The position numbers were made by a program, and so were the translations under genes. From JALOOX01 sp964557955 (GTDB lineage Bacteria; Desulfobacterota; Syntrophobacteria; Syntrophobacterales; Syntrophobacteraceae), in NCBI GenBank assembly GCA_964557955.1, contig CAZLCS010000007.1:1-64000 (forward strand): a stretch of DNA of 64,000 nucleotides, written 5' to 3'. A model generated the notes under the pieces. It was given only the letters and a program-made list of their open reading frames with translations. It was not told the origin of the DNA and made no database searches. Numbering within the stretch: the first letter of the stretch is position 1; each line of letters begins with the position of its first letter. This document shows positions 22,826 to 30,668 of this stretch, one piece after another.

Positions 22826-24007
22826 ATGAACAAGAGGCCAATCAAGGATCGGATTCACTGGATGGGGGCCATCGATTGGGACAGACGCCTTTTCGATTCG
22901 CTCATTCCACTCCCGGACGGCACCACCTACAATGCCTACCTCATTGAAGGCAGTGAGAAGACCGCCCTGCTGGACACGGTCGACCCTCCCATGGTCGACG
23001 AGTTCATGCGGCAACTGGACGGGATCCCCAGGATCGATTTCATCGTCTCCCACCATGCCGAGCAGGATCACTCCGGTTCCATCGCCCGGGTTCTCGACCG
23101 ATTCCCGGGGGCGAAAGTGATTTCGACACCCAGGGCCAAGGGGATGCTCACCGATCTGCTGGGAATCTCAGGAGACGACATCGTAGCGGTGGAGGACGGT
23201 GAGACCCTGTCCCTGGGCGACAAGACGCTCCGATTCATGCATACGCCCTGGGTGCACTGGCCCGAAACCATGGTGAGCTACCTGGAGGAGGACCACATCC
23301 TTTTCAGCTGCGATTTCTACGGCTCCCATATCGCCACCACCGACCTTTTCGTGACCGATGAGGGACGCGTTTACGAGGCGGCCAAGCGTTACTTCGCCGA
23401 AATCATGATGCCCTTCCGGAGCACGATCGAAAAGAACATCCAGAAGCTGAGCGGCTCCAGGATTCAGATGATCGCCCCCAGCCATGGGCAGATTTACGAC
23501 AAGCCTGCCTGGATCATGGACGCCTACCGGGAATGGGTGCTCGGGGCTCCCCGCAACACGGTGGTCGTGCCTTATGTGTCCATGCACTCCAGCACCAGGA
23601 TGATGGTTGAACATCTGGCGTCGGCTCTTGTAGACCGCGGCGTGCGAGTCGAGCTGTTCAACCTGGTGGCCACGGATATTGGAAAGCTCGCCATCTCCCT
23701 GGTCGATGCGGGGACGATTGTCGTCGGGACGCCGACCGTCATGGCGGGGCCTCATCCCCTCGCGGCCTACGCGGCTTTCCTCGCCAACGCCCTGCGGCCC
23801 AAGGCCAAGTTCCTCTCCATCGTGGGGTCGTACGGCTGGGGCGGAAAGACCGTGGAAATCCTGGCCGGCATGATCCCCAACCTCAAAGTCGAGGTGCTGC
23901 CCCCCATATTGTGTAAGGGGTTGCCTTCATTGAGTGTTTTTGAGGCATTGGACGACCTTGCTGATGCAATTGCCGACAAGCACAAGGAGAGTGGCTTCGT
24001 ACTCTGA
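22826..24007 (+). CDS. Flavodiiron protein (FprA-type O2/NO reductase)
   Basis: A 393-residue A-type flavodiiron protein: an N-terminal beta-lactamase-like di-iron domain with HHAEQDHSG ligands and further ligands around HTPWVHWPETM, SCDFYGSH and APSHGQIY; then a flavodoxin domain with VPYVSMHSSTRMM (FMN phosphate loop) and GSYGWGGKTVE. It reduces O2 to water or NO to N2O using electrons from rubredoxin or ferredoxin. GAGGAG lies 8 nt before ATG 22826. The neighbouring ferredoxin at 24123 and rubredoxin at 14572 are plausible donors. Confidence 0.95.
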   Translation: MNKRPIKDRIHWMGAIDWDRRLFDSLIPLPDGTTYNAYLIEGSEKTALLDTVDPPMVDEFMRQLDGIPRIDFIVSHHAEQDHSGSIARVLDRFPGAKVISTPRAKGMLTDLLGISGDDIVAVEDGETLSLGDKTLRFMHTPWVHWPETMVSYLEEDHILFSCDFYGSHIATTDLFVTDEGRVYEAAKRYFAEIMMPFRSTIEKNIQKLSGSRIQMIAPSHGQIYDKPAWIMDAYREWVLGAPRNTVVVPYVSMHSSTRMMVEHLASALVDRGVRVELFNLVATDIGKLAISLVDAGTIVVGTPTVMAGPHPLAAYAAFLANALRPKAKFLSIVGSYGWGGKTVEILAGMIPNLKVEVLPPILCKGLPSLSVFEALDDLADAIADKHKESGFVL

Positions 24008-24122
24008 TCATCGGATCATTTGGCTATGAAACCCTGTCAGGAGGGACAGCGTGAAGTCTCGGGCGTCCGGATTACCCGGCTGCAGGGATTTCGCGCTTCG
24101 CTCCGGTTGAAAGGAGAGCATC

Positions 24123-24317
24123 ATGGGAAAAAGGGTGGTTCTGGATGAAGAATGCTGTGTGGGATGCGCCGCCTGCGCGGAGCTCTGCCCCGCCGTTTTC
24201 GAAATGAACGACGAGGAGGAAAAGGCTCACGTCATTCTTCCGGAAGGAGGGGATGAGGAGTGCATTGAAGAGGCCATCACGACATGCCCCAATGAATGCA
24301 TCTCCTGGGAGGGGTGA
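24123..24317 (+). CDS. Single-cluster [4Fe-4S] ferredoxin
   Basis: A 64-residue acidic ferredoxin. Ligands C12-x2-C15-x2-C18 with the following C22-P, and C55-P, follow the single-cluster ferredoxin pattern (VGCAACAELCPAVF; TTCPNEC). It transfers single electrons; adjacent flavodiiron protein and ferritin-like protein suggest service in O2/peroxide defence. GGAGAG precedes ATG 24123. Confidence 0.92.
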   Translation: MGKRVVLDEECCVGCAACAELCPAVFEMNDEEEKAHVILPEGGDEECIEEAITTCPNECISWEG

Positions 24318-24386
24318 GCCAAACGGGAATTTGTGCGTGAGCCTTTATGCGCGCCTTTGAGACGTCAAATGGAAGGGAGAAAGCCG

Positions 24387-24875
24387 ATGCTTTTCTGCTT
24401 CAATGCCACTGAGGTCTTTGGGATTGCCATCGAGATCAAGGAGCGATGTGCGGCGTTCTATGAGAAGGCGCAGACTGTGATCCAGGAACCTGAGGTGAGG
24501 CAGCTTTTTCAGAACTTGGTGCGTGAGGAAATGGAGCACAAGGCGAGAATCGAGGGCCTGAAAGCCAACCTGCCGGCCGGGGCCTGGACACCGACCGTCA
24601 GCGACCCCGAACAGGAACTGGACCTTTACATCAAGATGATGGCCGATCAGCATGTCTTCCGCTCCGTTGAAGACCTGAATCTGCAGCTCACGGAGGTCAA
24701 GACGGCGCGGGATGCCTTGAAGCTGGCGTTGCAGCTCGAGAAGGATTCGGTCATCTTCTTCCTGGGAATGCAGGAGGCCACCTGCGAGGGGAAGGACCGG
24801 GATCTGCTCGCGGTGTTGATAAAGGAAGAGCAGGATCACGTGCGTCGCCTGTCACTCCAGGCGCGAAAGAGCTGA
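24387..24875 (+). CDS. Ferritin-like / rubrerythrin-type di-iron protein
   Basis: A 162-residue four-helix protein with ferritin-like di-iron motifs: FGIAIEIKERCAAFYEKA, REEMEHKARI (E-x2-H) and in the second half LEKDSVIFFLGM and KEEQDHVRRL. It lacks the rubredoxin tail of classical rubrerythrins. Probable peroxide-reducing or iron-handling role. ATG 24387 is chosen because GGAG lies 8 nt upstream; the open frame extends to 24333. The CBS gene begins one base after its stop. Confidence 0.85.
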   Translation: MLFCFNATEVFGIAIEIKERCAAFYEKAQTVIQEPEVRQLFQNLVREEMEHKARIEGLKANLPAGAWTPTVSDPEQELDLYIKMMADQHVFRSVEDLNLQLTEVKTARDALKLALQLEKDSVIFFLGMQEATCEGKDRDLLAVLIKEEQDHVRRLSLQARKS

Positions 24876-24876
24876 G

Positions 24877-25509
24877 ATGGGAAAGAAGACTGAGAACTGG
24901 GACATCGATTGGTCGCGGGTCGGGTTGACCGACGCAGACATCTATGAGGCCATGAAGTCCATATCGGGCTACCTGGACATCACGCCGGGGGATTTCAAGG
25001 AGCTCTATTGTATCGCCTACAGGCACGCCGCGGAGCGGTTCGCGCGTTCCATGACGGCCCGCGACATCATGGCTGCGGCGGTCGTGTCAGTGAACCCCGA
25101 GGTGCCCCTGGCAGAGGTGGTCGATGTCATGAGCCGGAGCCGTGTGTCCGGGGTGCCGGTGGTGGATGGGGAGCGCAGGGTTCTCGGCGTCATCTCGGAA
25201 AAGGACATCCTCGCTCAGCTGGTCGGGGAGAAGACGGACAACTTCATGGCGCTCCTGGCCCAGTGTCTGCGCTCCAAGGGTTGTGTCGCCATGCCGGTCC
25301 GAAAGCTCACCGCCCGCGAGGTCATGACCGCTCCAGCCATCACCGTTTCCGAGGTTGCCACCCTGGTGGACATCGCAGCGATGCTCACGCAGAGGCAAAT
25401 CAACCGGCTGCCGGTAACGGACGGCGAGGGCTGCCTGGTGGGGATCATCACCCGGAGCGACATCGTGAACGCAACACTGAAAAGCGGGACCTGCTCATGG
25501 AGTATTTGA
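24877..25509 (+). CDS. CBS-domain pair protein
   Basis: A 210-residue cytoplasmic protein. After a 50-residue N-terminal helical part come two CBS domains: MTARDIMAAAVVSVNPEVPLAEVV...GVPVVDGERRVLGVISEKD and LTAREVMTAPAITVSE...NRLPVTDGEGCLVGIITRSD. CBS pairs bind adenine nucleotides and gate or regulate partner proteins. It overlaps the HPP-family membrane gene by 13 bases, which makes the HPP protein the probable partner. Confidence 0.92.
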   Translation: MGKKTENWDIDWSRVGLTDADIYEAMKSISGYLDITPGDFKELYCIAYRHAAERFARSMTARDIMAAAVVSVNPEVPLAEVVDVMSRSRVSGVPVVDGERRVLGVISEKDILAQLVGEKTDNFMALLAQCLRSKGCVAMPVRKLTAREVMTAPAITVSEVATLVDIAAMLTQRQINRLPVTDGEGCLVGIITRSDIVNATLKSGTCSWSI

Positions 25510-26033
25510 GGAAGATGAAAGGGCACACCCAGAGTCCTCCCCGGGTGAGTTTCCGGGAGATCGGCTGGTCCTGGGTGGGGGCCATGCTCGGAATCGGCGC
25601 CGTGGGATTTCTGAACGACCGGTTCCTGGAAGGGTCCGACCTGGTGCTGATCATCGGCTCCTTCGGGGCCTCGGCGGTCCTCGTCTTCGGTGCCATCAAA
25701 AGCCCCCTGGCTCAGCCCCCCAACCTGATGGGAGGACACATCATTTCAGCCCTCATCGGGGTTTCCGCCTACAACCTGCTGTACCCCTGGATGTGGCTGG
25801 CGGCTGCAGTGGCCGTGGCCACAGCCATTGCTGCTATGCATGCGACTAAAACGCTCCATCCGCCGGGGGGCGCCACGGCCCTCATCGCCGTGATCGGCGG
25901 GGACAAGATCCACAATCTGGGATTTCTGTACGTGCTCATCCCCGTCGCCGCCGGCGCGGCTATTCTCCTGATGGTGGCTCTGATCGTCAACAACATCCCG
26001 AAAACCCGGAGGTATCCGGAGTTTTGGATCTGA
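25497..26033 (+). CDS. HPP-family membrane protein
   Basis: A 178-residue inner-membrane protein with four hydrophobic segments and the family-naming motif HPPGGATALIAVIGG, plus ASAVLVFGAIKSPLAQPPNL. HPP proteins have been linked to nitrite transport in cyanobacteria and plastids; in this redox/NO region a role in nitrite or related anion movement is plausible but unproved. The gene overlaps the CBS gene by 13 bases, as in proteins where CBS domains are fused to HPP. Confidence 0.9.
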   Translation: MEYLRKMKGHTQSPPRVSFREIGWSWVGAMLGIGAVGFLNDRFLEGSDLVLIIGSFGASAVLVFGAIKSPLAQPPNLMGGHIISALIGVSAYNLLYPWMWLAAAVAVATAIAAMHATKTLHPPGGATALIAVIGGDKIHNLGFLYVLIPVAAGAAILLMVALIVNNIPKTRRYPEFWI

Positions 26034-26045
26034 CAGGATTCCGTT

Positions 26046-26300
26046 ATGCCCCAAAGCCTGTATGAATCCTCTCAATTGCAGATTCCGGGCGATCACCTGG
26101 TTTGCCACTGCTTTGGATATACGAGGGAAGAGATTGAGAGGGATTACCTCGAAAACGGCAAATCGATGATCCTCGAGCGAGTCCAACGGGAGAAGAAGGC
26201 CGGCGGCTGTCAATGCGCCACGAAAAACCCCAGCGGAAAATGATGCTTGCCTGATATCCACCGGGTGGTGGAAAAACTTGCAAAGAATACTGCCACATAA
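26046..26300 (+). CDS. Predicted selenoprotein: BFD/CopZ-like [2Fe-2S] protein, Sec66
   Basis: ATG 26046 opens 84 codons to TAA 26298-26300, with one in-frame TGA at 26241-26243. The frame holds C20-x-C22 (LVCHCFGYTREEIERDYL) and C55-x-C57 (GGCQC), a BFD-type [2Fe-2S] site. After the TGA it continues CLPDIHRVVEKLA; relatives of this group usually carry NPxGxCCLxD, so the UGA stands exactly where the first Cys of that CC pair is expected (NPSGK-U-C). A SECIS-like hairpin follows at 19 nt. Ordinary annotation would end the protein at 65 residues and lose the tail. The gene lies 12 bases after the HPP gene. Likely electron carrier or metal/thiol handling protein. Confidence 0.8.
26257..26272 (+). 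promoter_or_regulatory. SECIS-like hairpin for UGA 26241
   Basis: TCCACC (26257-26262) pairs perfectly with GGTGGA (26267-26272) around loop GGGT, 19 nt after the UGA. G occupies loop positions 1-3. Confidence 0.6.
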
Positions 26301-26356
26301 CAGAGGCATCCGCGCGCAGGAACGAGCTTTTCACAGCTCGTTGTCGCCGGGAATGT

Positions 26357-27133
26357 TTGTCTTTGACGGATTTTGCACCCGGCTATTTTGCCATGGTCAT
26401 GGCAACGGGCATTGTCTCCATCGCCTGCCATCTCCTGGGCTACCAGGTCATCGCCCGGCCGCTGGTCTGGCTCAATGTCTTGTTCTACATTGCTCTGTGG
26501 GCACTTTCGGGGGCGCGCTGCATCGTTCACCGGGACCGCTTCCTGCAGGACCTCGGGGACCACACGCGGGGACCGGGTTTTTTCACCACCGTCGCGGCCA
26601 CCTCCATCCTCGGCAACCAGGCCGTGGTCATCGCCCAGGCGCCGGTTGCGGGGAAAGCCCTGCTCGCTTTGGCCATGGTCCTTTGGCTGGTGCTCATCTG
26701 CACGGTCTTCACACTGCTCACGATTCAATCCCGGAAGCCGACATTGGAAAAAGGCATCAACGGCACGTGGCTGGTGGCCGCCGTGGCCACGCGGTCCGTG
26801 TCAGTCCTGATCGGCCTGGTGGTTCGGCACCTGGAATCCGGCCGGGAGGCCTTGCTTTTCATCTCGCTCTGCCTCTTCCTGGTGGGGGTTTGGCGTTTCA
26901 TCATCCACCGCGGCGGCTTCGCCTACGACCCGCAATACTGGAGCATGGTGTTCCCCCTCGGCATGTAAACCACCTGCACCTTTCGCCTGGCCCAGGTGAC
27001 CGGCCTGGATTTTCTGATACCCATCCCGCGAGTCTTCATCTTCGCCGCTCTCCTGGCGTGGACGCTGACATTCTCGGGGCTCTCGCGGGGTCTTGCCAGG
27101 GTCTTCTTTCCAGGACCCGAGCCCAAAGCGTGA
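26357..27133 (+). pseudogene. TehA/SLAC1-type anion channel gene with internal TAA
   Basis: The frame encodes a TDT-family transporter: FAPGYFAMVMATGIVSIACHLLG, several membrane segments, and the late motif YDPQYWSMVFPLGM. At 26966-26968 TAA interrupts it, and the same frame continues with TTCTFRLAQVTGLDFLIPIP and a final helix to TGA 27131-27133. Intact relatives have Tyr at this place (FPLGMYT), so the TAA is most simply a point nonsense change of a Tyr codon. The start is also poor: TTG 26357 is the first possible codon and has no ribosome site. Probably a decaying gene, or a sequencing error at one base. Confidence 0.72.
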
Positions 27134-27174
27134 CAACGCATGGGCCTGCTTATTCCACACGAGAAAGCACTGGT

Positions 27175-30066
27175 CTAGGAGCCGAAGCCTCGATGAAGCC
27201 GATAGGAGTATCGCGACACGCGCGGCAACCAGCTGAGGAGCATGCTGGGATCGGCATCTCGCCACGGCAGTCCGGCCTCCTGGTCAAGCCATGCGACGAG
27301 ACGTGCAGCTTCATCACGCGGGTCCTTTTGAGACTCGGCAAGGGATTCAATCAGCTCGCCAAGCGTTGTGTATCCCGCCTTTCCGCCGGAGCTTCGATAT
27401 CCAATGGCAAGCAAGCCATCAATCAAGTCACCGCTCAACCTCGGCAGCCCCGTCACCACGGCAAGCAGAAGCAATACGTTTCTGAAGGGTGCGCCAAGTG
27501 CGCCGTCATCTTCCAGGAAATCATCCTCCTCCTCGGGCGAAAGGCTTGCTTTGAGCAGTCGGTATACGTTCACAAACCGCTTCAAGGCGCGGGGTGATCT
27601 GTCCAGAAGTGGAGCAAGCTTATCGATGTGCTCAAGCTCCTGAGGGTTGATGTCAAGAGACTTGGCGTCGACGGTGTGCTTTCGGTGCTTGAACACAGGA
27701 GGTGGAGGAACTGTTCCCTCGGAAGTCTTCACCGCGTCACCCCCACTGACCGCTGTGGCGCCCGCCGGCAACCCCTCTTCCATGAGACTCCTCAGCATCC
27801 TCCTGACCCCGAGCTCCGGAGGTGGGCGCAGCCAGAACGGGATCTGAAAGATCTTCTCGAGGTAATCGTCCGGAGTCGCGTTGCCCCCGTTCGTTTCGTT
27901 CGCTCTCCGATCAGGATGAAACCGAGCACCGCACAGAAGTTGAGCATTGCCACCACTGCCGAAGAGAGGACATCTTTGGCTCTCCGCCGTCAGCAGCCCG
28001 GGAAAGCGCTTTGCCAGTGATCGCGAGACCCAGCGCGCGTCAACCGCAACCACGACCACGAAAAGTCGAAAAGCAAGCAGCAGGTGGACCGCCTGCAAGA
28101 CCTCGACAACGAGTTCTTCCGAACAACGATCCAGATCGTCGATGTAAAGGACAATCCGGTTTATGCGCTTCTCAGCGTTCAGCGCCTCCTGATTGAGGCT
28201 GCTCATCTCCTTGAGCGCATTGTTTTCCATGGCAACCATGTCGGAGATGCTCTGGAAGTCACGCCGAATAACCGCCGGCAGCCCAAGATATTTGCGGTAA
28301 TCGTCGCTTTCCGATCGCTCTCGGACAAAGTCCGCGAGCACGCTCGAAGGTGTCGTGGCTTTGAGCTGGGCCTCGATCTTTTCCAGCTGCATTACGGCCT
28401 CACGCTGGTGAGCCTGAGCAGCAAGGACTTCATCCCGGGCAAGCTGTATCTCCTGCTCCAGACTCGCTGCCTGAGCCCTGAAACTCTCCACTTCCGCCTC
28501 GACGCGCTTCTGTGCCAACGATTGGAGGGCCTCAACCTTTGCGATGTGCTGTGACACTTGAGTCGTACGGTTGCGAATCCACCCGGCTGCAAGTGCGAGC
28601 GTCGTGGACAGCCAGCCGGTGAAGGATGCTATGGAGGTGATGTGAGGGCTGACGGCTTGCACCGCATGGCCCAAGCCGATGGCTACAACCGGAGGGCCAA
28701 GAAGAACCAGGGACAGTCCAAAAGCAAAGTTACCGCGGTCACGGCGAGAAATCCTTCCAAACACGGCCGAGCTGCGCTTCAGTACCGCGCGTGTGCCATC
28801 CAGGGCGGCGAGAAAATCCGCGATGCTTCCGCTGACCTCTGGCATCCCCATGTCCACAAGAAGCTCGTTGATCTTGCCTTCGGTGTCAGGGTCCAATCGA
28901 ACGGTTCTCAAGACATCCGGTGCACGAGCTTTCGCGAGCTGTTGGATCTTTTCTTCGTGGGTCTTGCGCTTCAGTTCCAGATCTTTTTTGGCAGCCTCCG
29001 CTTTCTTTTTTGCGCCTTCCTCCTTCTGTTCAGCTGCCTCCCGCACTTTACGCTCCAGCTCCATTTCGCTCTGGAGTCGCTCGCGCCGGGCTTCGACAAG
29101 GTTGTCATCCTCTCCCTTCGACAGTCTGAGGTTGTCCAGAATATGCTGCACCAGGGCAGCCCACAGGTTTCCCGCCGAATAATTCCAGGCGTTGAACTCA
29201 ATCTGGACCACGTGCTTGAAAAAGGGGAGGTCGCGTTGAAGCACATCGGAGCCCCTCGCTTGCTCTGAAATCCAGGCGACCCCTTTCTGCAGCTGCTTGA
29301 TGAAGAAGCTCTTTCCGGAGCCCCAGTCCCCAAACAGGCCAAGTGACAAGGGTGGCTCGATACGGGTTGAGCAGATGAGGGCCGAAAGAGCGTAAACGTC
29401 GTCTTCGATGCCGAGCTGATCTTCTCCTTCCGGCGTGTCCGGGGCGAAAGACGAGATGCGCGACGGGAGCAACGGGTCATTGGCATCCAGGGCCGGGGGA
29501 GTTTTGAATGACTCCGAGAAAATGGTCACCCAGATTTCGACCTCGTTCGGATATCGATTCCTGACCTGTCTCACCAGCGCAGAGGCCTCCCGTGAACGAT
29601 CAAAACCCCAGGCCTGCATCTGACTCTCGTGGTCTCCGGGAAGGTGGAAAAAGCAGGCACCGAGCAGATGGCGCACACCGAGCTCCGATGCGTTGGTTCG
29701 ATTCAGGAGATCCACGGCACGGTCTGCGATGGCTTCCGTCGAGCGGGTCCAGGGCTCCTTGCTCGCCGGGGTTTCGCCCCGCTCTCTTCTCTCGCGGATT
29801 GATCTCAGCTCCGCCGGCTGAAACTTGATGCTTTCATGGATCGCCTCGATGCCGATCCCTGCCGCTCGGGCGTAACGAAAGAACCACTTGGAGAGGGTAT
29901 TGTTGGCGTGCAGCAGAGCGACCATGAGGGAGGTGAAGCTTCGAGCCGGTTCGCCGGATGGCCGCTGGCCAACCCAGGCCGCCAGCTCCCAGCAATCTCT
30001 TGCCTCCGCATCCAGGACCACGCTGGGGTTCGGAAAAACGTCCATCGAGCTGCCTGGGGGTTCCAT
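27175..30066 (-). CDS. Clp-N-like domain fused to KAP-family P-loop NTPase
   Basis: A 963-residue protein. Residues about 25-155 resemble the double repeat of the Clp/Hsp100 N-terminal domain (FTSLMVALLHANNTLSKWFF; GVRHLLGACFFHLPGDHE). From about 215 a KAP NTPase follows: Walker A GDWGSGKSF, then a coiled-coil and two membrane segments (residues about 450-500) inserted before Walker B VLYIDDLDRCS, the layout typical of KAP proteins. The C-terminal part contains DRSPRALKRFVNVYRLLK, the family's conserved region. ATG 30066 is preferred (AGGAG 8 nt upstream) over GTG 30075. KAP ATPases are often found in mobile or phage-defence contexts; this one stands alone, so a defence role is only a possibility. 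Confidence 0.85.
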   Translation of the reverse strand: MEPPGSSMDVFPNPSVVLDAEARDCWELAAWVGQRPSGEPARSFTSLMVALLHANNTLSKWFFRYARAAGIGIEAIHESIKFQPAELRSIRERRERGETPASKEPWTRSTEAIADRAVDLLNRTNASELGVRHLLGACFFHLPGDHESQMQAWGFDRSREASALVRQVRNRYPNEVEIWVTIFSESFKTPPALDANDPLLPSRISSFAPDTPEGEDQLGIEDDVYALSALICSTRIEPPLSLGLFGDWGSGKSFFIKQLQKGVAWISEQARGSDVLQRDLPFFKHVVQIEFNAWNYSAGNLWAALVQHILDNLRLSKGEDDNLVEARRERLQSEMELERKVREAAEQKEEGAKKKAEAAKKDLELKRKTHEEKIQQLAKARAPDVLRTVRLDPDTEGKINELLVDMGMPEVSGSIADFLAALDGTRAVLKRSSAVFGRISRRDRGNFAFGLSLVLLGPPVVAIGLGHAVQAVSPHITSIASFTGWLSTTLALAAGWIRNRTTQVSQHIAKVEALQSLAQKRVEAEVESFRAQAASLEQEIQLARDEVLAAQAHQREAVMQLEKIEAQLKATTPSSVLADFVRERSESDDYRKYLGLPAVIRRDFQSISDMVAMENNALKEMSSLNQEALNAEKRINRIVLYIDDLDRCSEELVVEVLQAVHLLLAFRLFVVVVAVDARWVSRSLAKRFPGLLTAESQRCPLFGSGGNAQLLCGARFHPDRRANETNGGNATPDDYLEKIFQIPFWLRPPPELGVRRMLRSLMEEGLPAGATAVSGGDAVKTSEGTVPPPPVFKHRKHTVDAKSLDINPQELEHIDKLAPLLDRSPRALKRFVNVYRLLKASLSPEEEDDFLEDDGALGAPFRNVLLLLAVVTGLPRLSGDLIDGLLAIGYRSSGGKAGYTTLGELIESLAESQKDPRDEAARLVAWLDQEAGLPWRDADPSMLLSWLPRVSRYSYRLHRGFGS

Positions 30067-30107
30067 GTCGTTCACTCCTATCCGTTAAGGATTGAATCCT
30101 TTTTTTT

Positions 30108-30182
30108 ACGCACCGCAATGACGCCAAGAACGCAAAGAAAGATAGAATTAGAGCCTTTGCGTCCTTTGCACCTTTGCGGTGA
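30108..30182. repeat. Palindromic dispersed repeat (CGCAAAG / CTTTGCG type)
   Basis: CGCACCGCAATGACG...AACGCAAAG on the left and CTTTGCGTCCTTTGC...TTTGCGGTG on the right are imperfect reverse complements. This type of 'TTTGCGTCCTTTGC' repeat is dispersed in many bacterial genomes. Confidence 0.55.
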
Positions 30183-30668
30183 AAAATGCAACTTCTCAAG
30201 CTAATTCAGTATGGGTGCATAGGCGCCCTTCGAGCCTTCTGGGAGCCTTTCGCTTGTCGTTGGAAGGGCAATCCTTGTGCCAGGCAAGAACCCGCGCGGG
30301 CTCAGCCCTCGGAGCCCAGTGCTCTACAATGTACAACGCACAAACGTTGTCTTTTTCACATTGTCGTTGTAATGAGCACTCCCCTGATGATCCGGGCGTG
30401 AGAGCCCTGGTTAAGCCGGTCCAGGCTGGATCTCGATCACTTTCTCCGGGTATACTTTACAATCAACACCGGGACTGGAGATGATCGAAGTGTGGAGAAC
30501 ATCGAATGATCAAGGTGAAGCGTTTGTACGAGCCAGCCGAGCCCGCGATACGGAGCACAGCAATGCCGTGGTCCTGAAGATCCATCTGGAGCATATCCTG
30601 AACAGCGGACCTTGAGAGGAAGCCACGAAGAAATGATCCCCCCGGGGGTTCAGCCCAAGACCTCCCGG
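30183..30668. other. Intergenic region, no gene recognised
   Basis: About 490 bases between the KAP gene and norR. At 30506 an ATG starts MIKVKRLYEPAEPA, which resembles the first residues of DUF488 proteins but decays at once, so it is at most a relic. No RNA gene or terminator is evident. Confidence 0.4.

Noticed and set aside
26966..26968. TAA in the TehA-type gene as programmed recoding
   Set aside because: TAA is not used for Sec or pyrrolysine; a point change from a Tyr codon is simpler.
30506..30553. MIKVKRLYEPAEPA as the start of a DUF488 gene
   Set aside because: Resemblance is limited to about 14 residues and the frame stops soon after; at most a relic.
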